NCBI GenBank assembly: GCA_900545665.1
Contig: UQZU01000009.1
Location: forward strand, 1 to 64,000
Direction of reading: 5' to 3'
Source: an uncultured Collinsella sp.
Lineage (GTDB): Bacteria; Actinomycetota; Coriobacteriia; Coriobacteriales; Coriobacteriaceae
Length of the DNA stretch: 64,000 nucleotides
This document shows, piece by piece, positions 9,268 to 16,317 of the stretch (position 1 is its first letter; each line of letters begins with the position of its first letter). The position numbers and the translations under genes were made by a program. Under the pieces are notes generated by a model. The model was given only the letters and a program-made list of their open reading frames with translations, did not search any database and had not been told where the DNA came from.

Positions 9268-9440
9268 CAAGACGGGAGGCGATCCGACTTAACCTTAACG
9301 ACTCGGGCACGTCGTCCGATCTGCGACGCGAGCATCCCGAGCCAAGAGGAATTACGGTTACTGGTACAGCTGGGGACTTGCACCCCGATTCTCCCAAATG
9401 CGCAGGATAACCGCGCATTCGTGCGTCTCCGCACCACCAT
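9268..9440 (-). promoter_or_regulatory. Cobalamin (B12) riboswitch
   Basis: On the minus strand the conserved cobalamin-riboswitch blocks occur in the right order. GGGAG precedes GGGGTGCAAGTCCCC (9372-9386), which contains the family pattern GGTGNAANTCC. AGCTGTACC and AGTAACCG (9355-9362) follow. The 3' block is AAGTCGGATCGCCTCCC (9274-9290), matching the AGTC-GG-CCTGCC box. It precedes the DUF4430 surface operon by about 140 nt. A small GCGGC-TTTT-GCCGC hairpin (9245-9258) just downstream may belong to the expression platform. The family normally represses expression when adenosyl- or other cobalamins are abundant. Confidence 0.85.
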
Positions 9441-9451
9441 CTAGGCCATCG

Positions 9452-9480
9452 ATTATTACCGTCAAAATGGTATCACGCAA
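9452..9480 (-). promoter_or_regulatory. Promoter of the B12-riboswitch operon
   Basis: On the minus strand, TTGCGT (9475-9480), a 17-bp spacer and AATAAT (9452-9457). Transcription would begin near 9445, so the riboswitch is at the very 5' end of a roughly 320-nt leader. The -35 overlaps the T-run of the preceding terminator. Confidence 0.6.
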
Positions 9481-9506
9481 AAGGGCCTCGCACGCAGGCG
9501 AAGCCC
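9479..9506 (-). terminator. Intrinsic terminator for the ubiB-like gene
   Basis: GGGCCTCGC (9483-9491) pairs with GCGAAGCCC (9498-9506) with one G-T wobble, followed on the minus strand by TTTT. Confidence 0.7.
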
Positions 9507-9557
9507 AAGGTAAAAGCTATTGTTTGCGATAGGAAAATGCGGTGACGGCCGCAGCCT

Positions 9558-11321
9558 CTAGTGCTTGCCGCCGTGACTGTTGAGCCAGATATTGCGGCCC
9601 AACATAAGCGCCAGCACCAGCGCGCTCACGTAGCCCATAAAGCCAATGACCGGGATACCAAACACAACCGGCTCGATGCGCGCGTAGTACACCACCGACG
9701 AACCGATAAACAGACCGGCGATCACAATTGCCATCGACATGCGGTCGATAATCCCACCTAGCTGTCGCAGCGCCTTATCGCTGCTCATGATCTGCGTGTT
9801 CACCTTAAGCTGGCCGCGCGTAAGCATACGCGAAGCCAAGCCCAGATACTCGGCCGCCTCGAGCGAGCCCTTCGCCGCGCGATAACTGCTCGCTGCAAAG
9901 TCGCGGCTCATCTCGCGCATGCGCGCATAGGTGCTTTTCTCGTTTTTAATATGCGTCTGGATGATTTGGATCATGTTGACGTTGGGCATGTACTCGGTCA
10001 ACAGGCCCTCGAGCGTCACCATGCCGCGGGCGAACATCGTCACCACGCTCGGCAGCTCAACGTCATTTTTGCGCGCGAGGTTTAACAGCGAGGTCAAAAA
10101 CTCGCCGATATCCAGGTCTTTAAGGTCGAGCCCGGCAAAGTCGGCAACAATAAAGTCCAAGTCGGACAAAAAGGCCGAATGGTCAAGCTCGGCCGAATCG
10201 CCGCGCGTCACGGCAAAGCGCATGAGCGAATCCTTGAGCTTTGGCACGTCGCCCTCGGCCACGGCAAAGATCATATCCTTGACGATGCCACGGTCGTGGC
10301 TCGACATGCGTCCGACCATGCCCAAGTCGATAAAGTAGACAATTCCGTCTTTGAGGATGATGTTTCCCGCATGCGGGTCGGCATGGAAAAAGCCGTCGTC
10401 GAGCACCTGCGTCGAATAGTCCTCGACGATTGCGGCACCGATCTTTTCCAAGTCATAGCCCTCGGCCACTAAGCGTTCAGGATCGGCGATCGAAATGCCG
10501 TCGACGTAATCCATGACCACCACGTGCTCGGTGCACAGGTCCAGATAGGATTTAGGGCACGTCACGCCATGAACGCTCTTATGGAACTCGTAGAAGTCGT
10601 TGAGGTTTTTGGCCTCGGCCAAAAAGTTGGTCTCCTCGCGAAACGAGGTCCACAGCTCCTCGACTACGCCGTGCAGGTCAACGAATTGATCGGTATTGAC
10701 GAACTTGGAAACGATACGCACCACCGAGCGGATGATATCGATGTCCTGTGCCATAACCTGCTGCGCACCGGGGCGCTGCACCTTGACGGCCACGTCCTCG
10801 CCCGTCACCAGACGAGCGCGGTGCACCTGCGCGAGCGATGCGCTACCAAGCGGATTGGGGTCGATCGCATCGAACATCTCCCCCAGGCGCAGGCCGTATT
10901 CCTCTTCCAAGCAGCGGAGCACTACCTCGTACGGCACCGGCTCCACGTCGGAGCGCAAGCGGCGCAGCTCATCGCAAAAGCGTTGCGGCAGAATCTCGGA
11001 CCGGTTGGCCAGAATCTGCCCCATCTTGACGAACATGGGGCCGAGTTCCTCGAGCAGGCGGCGCAAACGAACCGGCGTGAGGTTATCCCACACGCGGTAC
11101 TTTTTAACCAGGCGAACAATCTGCCCGATACGCTCGCGGCGACCCGCCGGCGTGAGCTGGTATTCCTCGTCCGGCGCCATCGCGTCGGGCTCCTCGGGCA
11201 CCATATCGACAGCGCGCGGCTTCTTGCGAGCGCCCGAGACGGCGGCGTCGACCTCATCGACAACCGCCGCCTCGTCACCCAGGGGATCTAGTTTGTTGTA
11301 ATCGGTGGTGGAATCTGCCAT
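9558..11321 (-). CDS. UbiB/AarF (ABC1) family kinase-like protein
   Basis: A 587-aa atypical kinase of the UbiB/ABC1/ADCK family. The signature KxGQ motif (K99-G101-Q102 in FVKMGQILANRSEILP), the nucleotide-loop GSASLAQVHRA, the AVKVQRP lysine, FHADPHAGNI (catalytic loop) and FIDLGMVG (metal-binding) are present. Two C-terminal hydrophobic helices (about 525-575) anchor it. In other bacteria the family supports isoprenoid-quinone synthesis or lipid homeostasis by ATPase activity. The gene starts 8 nt after the stop of a small phasin-like gene and is translationally coupled to it. Which isoprenoid lipid it serves in this anaerobe cannot be told. Confidence 0.88.
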   Translation of the reverse strand: MADSTTDYNKLDPLGDEAAVVDEVDAAVSGARKKPRAVDMVPEEPDAMAPDEEYQLTPAGRRERIGQIVRLVKKYRVWDNLTPVRLRRLLEELGPMFVKMGQILANRSEILPQRFCDELRRLRSDVEPVPYEVVLRCLEEEYGLRLGEMFDAIDPNPLGSASLAQVHRARLVTGEDVAVKVQRPGAQQVMAQDIDIIRSVVRIVSKFVNTDQFVDLHGVVEELWTSFREETNFLAEAKNLNDFYEFHKSVHGVTCPKSYLDLCTEHVVVMDYVDGISIADPERLVAEGYDLEKIGAAIVEDYSTQVLDDGFFHADPHAGNIILKDGIVYFIDLGMVGRMSSHDRGIVKDMIFAVAEGDVPKLKDSLMRFAVTRGDSAELDHSAFLSDLDFIVADFAGLDLKDLDIGEFLTSLLNLARKNDVELPSVVTMFARGMVTLEGLLTEYMPNVNMIQIIQTHIKNEKSTYARMREMSRDFAASSYRAAKGSLEAAEYLGLASRMLTRGQLKVNTQIMSSDKALRQLGGIIDRMSMAIVIAGLFIGSSVVYYARIEPVVFGIPVIGFMGYVSALVLALMLGRNIWLNSHGGKH

Positions 11322-11329
11322 CTGCGCTG

Positions 11330-11746
11330 CTACTCGGCCTCTTCGGTATCCTTCGCATCGTCGGGCTCAACGGACTCGACGGGCACCGAGGTCACGTTGT
11401 CCTCGACCGAATCGACGATGTCGCGCACGTGGGCCAGGAAGGCCGTGCGCTCGGACGCGGTCATAACGCGGACGCGAGCAAGGATGAGCTCATCGAGCAC
11501 GCGCTGGGCCGCGGTCTCGCCCTGCATGCCCAGACGCTCGGTCAGATCGGAGATGGTACCGCCGGCCTGCTCGAACATGTCGGACACACTGCGGGCGATA
11601 TCGGGAGCGCCGGCGTCCTTGCGAACCTGCTCGCCCTTGGTATTAAGGTCGTCGAGAACCTTCTTGCCGCCTTCGACAGCAACGGCGGCAGCGCCAAAGC
11701 CCACGTTAATGGCGCCGTTAACAAGCTGATCGAGTTTCATAACCAT
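11330..11746 (-). CDS. Phasin-like small helical protein
   Basis: A 138-aa, largely alpha-helical, charged protein with an Ala/Gly-rich amphipathic N-terminus (GAINVGFGAAAVAVEGGKKVL) and an acidic tail. The pattern resembles phasin/PhaR-type granule-associated or UbiB-accessory proteins that are often co-transcribed with ABC1 kinases, but no catalytic motif is visible and the family call is tentative. The ATG at 11746 follows GGAG by six bases and is preferred over the upstream in-frame ATG at 11758. It is the first gene of a two-gene unit with the UbiB-like kinase. Confidence 0.65.
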   Translation of the reverse strand: MVMKLDQLVNGAINVGFGAAAVAVEGGKKVLDDLNTKGEQVRKDAGAPDIARSVSDMFEQAGGTISDLTERLGMQGETAAQRVLDELILARVRVMTASERTAFLAHVRDIVDSVEDNVTSVPVESVEPDDAKDTEEAE

Positions 11747-11845
11747 GGTTGTCTCCAATCACAAACAACTGCATTGGCGTTCTTGTACCCAAGATTGAGC
11801 GAAAGCGACAAAGCGTTTTAGCGCTATTCAATCGACGGGAAATCC

Positions 11846-13369
11846 CTACCTCACGTTGTCGTTCATCGCGAAAGAGTTCTTCATGGCGCAGCTCGTGGTG
11901 TAGAGCACCTTGCCCAACAGGGCATCGGTCTCCACGCGCACGAGCTCGGCAAAGGCCTCGTTGGCGCGGGCGAGCTCGGCAGGCACCTCGGCCTCGGGCA
12001 GCGCGGCTACGACAGCGTCAACGTCGTGAATCTGCTTGTGGCCCATGCCGCCGACCTTCTCCTGGTAGTCCTCCACAGCGCGGCCGCACTCATGGAAACG
12101 GACGTCAGCCAGGGCGCCGATCAGGCGGTTGGCCCAGTAGAAGTTTTCGGACGTCACGCGAGCCTGCGTGTCGGCATAGTACTCGGGCATGGTCTCGACG
12201 TTGGCGTACAGCGGAACCAGCGCGTTAAACGAGTTGGAGCCAAAGGCCATCCACTGCACGGCACGGTAGGCCGGCTGCGCATAGGGGCGCAGCTGCAGCA
12301 CGGCGAGCTGGCTGTTGCGATTGATGCCGATGGGGCGATAGGCGCCGCGCGTGGCGGGCGTGCCCTTGCTGCCGTAACAGTCGTACTCCGTGCCCTGGTA
12401 GTGGCTCGAAAGCACGTACTTGATGTCCTCGATGGTCACCTTACGCTCGGGCACGCGGCTCCAGGGGATATCGTCGCTCTCGGGCGTGTAGTCGGCGTCG
12501 GGGCCGTCCCACACGTCGCCGGGGTTGAGGCAGCGCTGCATGTACCAGGCGCGCGGCGTGTTGTAGACATGGTCGCTGTCGCTGTGCGAGCCAAAGGCCT
12601 CGCGCGGGTTAAAGACCGTTGCCGGACCGTCGCCCTCGACGCCCAACGTCAGGTCCAGATGCCACTCGGCCATCCAGGAGCGCAGGTCGGCCGAGCACAT
12701 GTGGTCGGTCTGGGCGCCCTCGGCGTCGTCTAGGTCAAAGCTGTCGATACCCAGCTGGTTGGGCATGGTCACATAGGCGTCATCAGGCACACGCTTGGCG
12801 ATCCAGTGGTGGCCGCCGATGGTCTCGAGCCACCAGATCTCGTCCACGTCACTAAAGGCGATGCCGTTGTTCTCGTAGGTGCCGTAGCGCTCGAGCAGGT
12901 CGCCCAGGATACGAACGCCGTCGCGGGCGGACTTGGCGTACGGCAGGACCAGGGTCACCATATCCTCCTCGCCCAGGCCACCAGGTTGCGCCGGCACATA
13001 GCCGTCCTCACCCTCGTTGCCCTTGGCGGGTACGTAGTCGACGAGCGGGTCGGCACCGCGGACGCGCTCGTTGGTGGTGAGCGTCTCGGTTGCGGACATG
13101 CCCACATTGAGCTCGTTGAAACCGGCCTCGGCCCAGATGCCGTGGCCCGGGACAACATCGGGAACGCTCGTGTAGCGCATGGGGTTATTGGGCAGTTCAA
13201 CGGTCAGGTGGCTCAGGACGCTTGTGTAGACGCGCGGCTGCTCGTCGGGATGCACCACGCGTATACGTTTGGGCTCAAACACCCCGTTGGACGAGTCCTC
13301 GTTACGCGCGACCAGGGTCGACCCGTCGTAGCTTGCGTTTTTACCGACCAGAATCGTTGTGCACGGCAT
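11846..13369 (-). CDS. pepD: C69 family dipeptidase
   Basis: A 507-aa secreted-type or cytoplasmic Ntn-hydrolase of peptidase family C69 (lactobacillal PepDA-like). The start at 13369 is set by AAGGAGG six bases upstream and places the nucleophile cysteine at position 3 (MPCTTILVGK), as in family members that are active without a long propeptide. RNEDSS, the GIAFSDVDEIWWLETIGGHHWIAKRVPDD region and WYMQRCLNPG follow the family. It cleaves a broad range of dipeptides. It stands alone, with 88 bp to the next gene on either side, and probably serves peptide or amino-acid nutrition. Confidence 0.9.
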   Translation of the reverse strand: MPCTTILVGKNASYDGSTLVARNEDSSNGVFEPKRIRVVHPDEQPRVYTSVLSHLTVELPNNPMRYTSVPDVVPGHGIWAEAGFNELNVGMSATETLTTNERVRGADPLVDYVPAKGNEGEDGYVPAQPGGLGEEDMVTLVLPYAKSARDGVRILGDLLERYGTYENNGIAFSDVDEIWWLETIGGHHWIAKRVPDDAYVTMPNQLGIDSFDLDDAEGAQTDHMCSADLRSWMAEWHLDLTLGVEGDGPATVFNPREAFGSHSDSDHVYNTPRAWYMQRCLNPGDVWDGPDADYTPESDDIPWSRVPERKVTIEDIKYVLSSHYQGTEYDCYGSKGTPATRGAYRPIGINRNSQLAVLQLRPYAQPAYRAVQWMAFGSNSFNALVPLYANVETMPEYYADTQARVTSENFYWANRLIGALADVRFHECGRAVEDYQEKVGGMGHKQIHDVDAVVAALPEAEVPAELARANEAFAELVRVETDALLGKVLYTTSCAMKNSFAMNDNVR

Positions 13370-13420
13370 GCGCATCCTCCTTGAGCGAAGAAATCAAACG
13401 GCAACAGTGTATCGCTTCGG

Positions 13421-13456
13421 CGAAAAAAGGGCGAAACCACGGCCTCGGCAGCCCTT
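13421..13456 (-). terminator. Candidate terminator of fchA-folD
   Basis: AAGGGC (13427-13432) pairs with GCCCTT (13451-13456); on the minus strand six T follow. The stem is short, so the call is moderate. Confidence 0.5.
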
Positions 13457-13468
13457 GTGGTCAAAAAC

Positions 13469-14323
13469 CTATTTCGATGCGCGCTCGGCCGCTTCGATCA
13501 CGTGTTTGGCAAGGATCGCCGTCGTCACAGCTCCCACGCCGCCCGGCACGGGCGTGATGGCATCAACAATCGGCTCCGCAGCATCAAAATCGACGTCACC
13601 GATCAGCTTTCCGGCAGCCTCATCCCAATTAATGCCAACATCGATGATCGTCTGGCCCTCGCGAACCGCGTCCACACCAATCGTGTGCGCGCGCCCAACG
13701 GCCGCAACCACAATATCAGCCGCACGGCACTCGGCAGCAAGGTCGCGCGTATGCGTATGGCACGTCGTCACTGTGGCATTGCGCGCCGTAAGCATGACGG
13801 CAACAGGACGCCCGATCACCAGCGAACGCCCGGCCACAGCAACCTTAGCTCCATCCAGCTCAACACCGTAATGGTCCAGCAACGCTAACACTGCCTCGGC
13901 CGTGCAGGGAGCAAAACCCTCGCCTCGCCCCGAAAGCGTGGAGAGCAGCGAAGCCGGCGTCATGGAGTCAACGTCCTTGGCGGGATCGAGCGCTGCGGCG
14001 ACGGCGTTCTCGTCAAGGCCGGCGGGCAGCGGGCGGAACATCAAACAGCCATGAACAGCCGAGTCGGCATTTATATCCTCGATGGCCGTCAACAGCTCGT
14101 CCTGCGAAACATCGGCAGAAAGCAAAACGCGACGAGCCTCAATCCCCACTTTTTCGCAGCGCTTGAGCGCACCGCGCTCGTAGGATAGGTCGTCCTCGCG
14201 TTCACCTACACGCACGATAGCCAACGTCGGAACAACGCCCCGCTCGCGCAGGGCTGCGCAGCGAGCAGCAAGTTCCTCAGTCAAAGCGCGAGCAACGGGA
14301 GCACCCTTCAGCAGTTCAGCCAT
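13469..14323 (-). CDS. folD: Methylene-THF dehydrogenase/methenyl-THF cyclohydrolase FolD
   Basis: A 284-aa FolD, which interconverts 5,10-methylene-THF, 5,10-methenyl-THF and 10-formyl-THF using NAD(P). Y48 and K54 of the cyclohydrolase site, the PLP segment (FRPLPAGLDE), KDVDS, the dinucleotide motif AGRSLVIGRP and PGGVGAVTTA near the C-terminus are present. The family's usual PGGVGPMT carries A-V here. The ATG at 14323 follows a GAGAGG box and lies two bases after the fchA stop, so the two are co-translated. With a monofunctional cyclohydrolase beside it, FolD may act mainly as dehydrogenase. Confidence 0.93.
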   Translation of the reverse strand: MAELLKGAPVARALTEELAARCAALRERGVVPTLAIVRVGEREDDLSYERGALKRCEKVGIEARRVLLSADVSQDELLTAIEDINADSAVHGCLMFRPLPAGLDENAVAAALDPAKDVDSMTPASLLSTLSGRGEGFAPCTAEAVLALLDHYGVELDGAKVAVAGRSLVIGRPVAVMLTARNATVTTCHTHTRDLAAECRAADIVVAAVGRAHTIGVDAVREGQTIIDVGINWDEAAGKLIGDVDFDAAEPIVDAITPVPGGVGAVTTAILAKHVIEAAERASK

Positions 14324-14325
14324 GG

Positions 14326-14958
14326 CTATCCTCTCTTCCTTGCAGCGTCGGAGGCGCGACGCGCCAGCGCATCGGCGCGCGGCAACCATGTGTCGAGCAA
14401 CTCATCACACGCCGTCTCAAGCTCCTCAGCACGAGCGCGATCCTTCATAGACGTGGTGTTCGCAAAGAGCGTCAAACTCGCGCCCTGCATAGCAGCACGG
14501 CAGAACACGGCGCCGCACGCCACATCGGACAGCAGCTGACGCGAGCCCTTGTCGGCCATGTCCTCGAGCAGCGCCAGCGCACGCCCGCAGGCATCCATAA
14601 TGCGATACGGCGGCATAGCGGCCACATGCAGCGCATCCTGAATCGCGGTCGCTCGAGCCGGATCGTCACGCGGAATACCGTACGCCGCGGACACCTGCCC
14701 GTAGGCACGAACGTCCTCGGCAACCAACTCGACAAGCTCCTGGGACAGCTCATCAGCCTGAGCAAACGCGCGCGCCAGGTCATCCGCACGATCAGCAAGC
14801 GCGGGATTGGTCGCACCGTAGCGGGCAACCATTCCGCACAGCGAGGCGCCCAGCGCGCCCACAAAGGCGCTCGCGCTGCCACCGCCGGGAACCGGCTCGC
14901 GCGCGGCAAGCGCCTCGGCAAACCCGCGGCAGGTCTTGTCCATCATCTCTTGGCTCAT
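14326..14958 (-). CDS. fchA: Methenyl-THF cyclohydrolase / cyclodeaminase family FchA
   Basis: A 210-aa protein of the formiminotransferase-cyclodeaminase family, cyclodeaminase/cyclohydrolase type. The signature PVPGGGSASAFVGALGASL near the N-terminus is clear. Such proteins hydrolyse methenyl-THF or deaminate formimino-THF. The frame is open to a GTG at 14964, but the ATG at 14958 has AAGGTG seven bases upstream. It forms a tight two-gene operon with folD (2-nt gap). With formate-THF ligase at 24734 this completes the formate-to-methylene-THF branch. No formiminotransferase domain is attached. Confidence 0.85.
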   Translation of the reverse strand: MSQEMMDKTCRGFAEALAAREPVPGGGSASAFVGALGASLCGMVARYGATNPALADRADDLARAFAQADELSQELVELVAEDVRAYGQVSAAYGIPRDDPARATAIQDALHVAAMPPYRIMDACGRALALLEDMADKGSRQLLSDVACGAVFCRAAMQGASLTLFANTTSMKDRARAEELETACDELLDTWLPRADALARRASDAARKRG

Positions 14959-14985
14959 ACGCACGCACCTTCAAGTCATATACAT

Positions 14986-15009
14986 CGGTCGGGTGGCAAC
15001 CACCGACCG
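14986..15009 (-). promoter_or_regulatory. Leader hairpin of fchA-folD
   Basis: CGGTCGGGTGG pairs with CCACCGACCG around CAA with one bulged base, 28 nt before the fchA start. It may mark the mRNA 5' end or a regulatory leader. It has no T-run on the minus strand. Confidence 0.35.
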
Positions 15010-15159
15010 ACCGCATCGATCACATAATGGTGCTAAGTCTAGCCCATAAGTACTCGAGCGTCAGCGCACCTGGCCATCGCGGATTTCTATGGCACACGAT
15101 AGACCATGCCAACGCAAGCATGGGACACATGGCCCACCTTTCGAGACTTCCGGACGTCA

Positions 15160-15285
15160 CAAACTGGGACATATCTATAAACAAGGAACCTGTTGGGGCA
15201 ACGCCCGCGTACACGCGCCCCTTTAAAACAACGGGTGCCCAACCCCGGGGAGGGCCGACAGCATCGGCCCTCCCCTCTTTTGCGA
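15160..15285 (+). ncRNA. Possible small RNA ending in a strong terminator
   Basis: A strong terminator (15247-15281) lies on the plus strand with no plus-strand gene before it; the nearest upstream gene is on the opposite strand. The preceding 80 nt can fold (GTTGGGGCA with TGCCCAAC, and GGGGC with GCCCC). ATCTATAAAC near 15168 could serve as a -10. This is inference from structure only. Confidence 0.3.
15247..15281 (+). terminator. Strong orphan intrinsic terminator
   Basis: A perfect 12-bp stem, GGGGAGGGCCGA (15247-15258) with 15264-15275, a 5-nt loop and TCTTTT. It ends an unidentified plus-strand transcript. Confidence 0.75.
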
Positions 15286-15418
15286 CCGCACATATTGCCA
15301 CTTGTCGGCGCAATTCCAGCCCCCAGAATGGGACACATGGCCCACCCTAGCGAGCCGTCCACGCGTACAGTAAAGGCAGGTAATCCGTGGGCGGTTACAG
15401 ATCGAGGAGGACACGACC

Positions 15419-16012
15419 ATGAAAAAGAAGGCCTTTGCGATTCTCACCCTCTGCATAAGCCTCTTTGCCGCAGTTGCCCTAGTGGGCTGCGGTGGCAGCG
15501 GCGGCGCTACCGGAAGTGGCGGTGGCGGTGGAGCAGAAAAGCCAGCCGTGGATATGAGGACCGACTTCATTTGGTTTAAGGTCGAGGTCCCCGAGGGCGT
15601 CGAGATCACCGACGTCGCAGGCGACACCGCCGACAGGGCCCAGTTTAAGTTCACCGAGAGCGAGCACGCCAGCGATCGCTTCATCCCTGTCTTCGACTCT
15701 GACAAGAACGCCGATGAACTGTTCGACTACGAGGCAAAGTGGAAGGCCAACTCCGGATGGACCGAGAGCGATCCCGTTAAGTACAACGGCAAGACCTGGC
15801 GCAGTGCCTACTTCACGCACTCGGGCGGCGTAACGACCGAATACTTCACCGACGTTGACGGGGGCAGTGTGTATGTGCGTATCGACAACGTCGAGGAGCA
15901 CAAGGACGCCGTCGAGACCATGATGAAGTCTCTGGAATTTGCCGACGACATCGCCGAGGCCAAGACCGAGGCCATGGACGTCAAGCTCGACGATATCGAG
16001 ATCAAGCGCTAA
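15419..16012 (+). CDS. Lipoprotein of unknown function
   Basis: A 197-aa secreted lipoprotein. The signal peptide (residues 1-23) ends in the lipobox LVGC, so the mature protein would be diacylated at Cys24 and held on the outer membrane face. A Gly/Ser-rich spacer follows, then an acidic domain of about 150 residues with alternating strands (DFIWFKVEVPEGVEITD, TWRSAYFTHSGG, TTEYFTDVDGGSVYVRIDNVE) of no family I recognise. AGGAGG lies eight bases before the ATG. It is monocistronic, with its own terminator. Confidence 0.8.
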   Translation: MKKKAFAILTLCISLFAAVALVGCGGSGGATGSGGGGGAEKPAVDMRTDFIWFKVEVPEGVEITDVAGDTADRAQFKFTESEHASDRFIPVFDSDKNADELFDYEAKWKANSGWTESDPVKYNGKTWRSAYFTHSGGVTTEYFTDVDGGSVYVRIDNVEEHKDAVETMMKSLEFADDIAEAKTEAMDVKLDDIEIKR

Positions 16013-16083
16013 GCGACTGGCGAGTGCAACGGAAAACACGGTCGCAGTGCAAACAAGCGACGGTACCCCAGTGCTTCGTACCC

Positions 16084-16117
16084 AGGGAGGGCCGGTAAAC
16101 CGACCCTCCCTTTCTTA
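16084..16117 (+). terminator. Terminator of the lipoprotein gene
   Basis: AGGGAGGGCCGGT (16084-16096) pairs with 16099-16111 over 13 positions with one mismatch, then TTTCTTA. Beyond it, 16120-16317 holds only the leader of the next gene; I see no further feature there. Confidence 0.8.
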
Positions 16118-16317
16118 TGCCTGTAGCCGACGAACGCGAGGATGCCGGACGTCGGAACCGCCCCAAATGTGGCAACAGTACGAAAACGACAAACGCCCCA
16201 ACACGTCCGCCCGCCGATTTATTGTGCCGCGCAGGCAATTAAACCAGCATCTTTAAACATCTGAGCAGTATAGTGACCAAAACTATCGCATAACCGCACT
16301 CTGCGAATGGAGAAGTT

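Larger units (their letters stand above)
15120..15346. repeat. 19-bp direct repeat pair in the fchA/lipoprotein intergenic region
   Basis: ATGGGACACATGGCCCACC occurs identically at 15120-15138 and 15328-15346, 208 bp apart. A partial copy, CTGGGACATAT, is near 15163. The unit is imperfectly palindromic (TGGG...CCCA). The 460-bp stretch 14959-15418 contains no convincing gene apart from these repeats, a leader hairpin and a terminator. Confidence 0.7.

Noticed and set aside
9372..9386. A T-arm-like GGGG-TGCAAGT-CCCC suggesting a tRNA
   Set aside because: No acceptor or anticodon arm can be drawn and the TTC is missing; the block is part of the cobalamin riboswitch.
7390..9444. A long plus-strand frame opposite the DUF4430 surface gene
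   Set aside because: It lies antisense to a gene with clear domains and runs through the riboswitch; it has no motif or ribosome site.
15027..15350. A plus-strand 107-codon frame in the fchA/lipoprotein gap
   Set aside because: It runs through a strong terminator, has no ribosome site and contains the direct repeat; it looks non-coding.
16246..16274. A promoter (TATAGT at 16269) for the PI-PLC-like gene
   Set aside because: No acceptable -35 or extended -10 accompanies it, so I did not list it.
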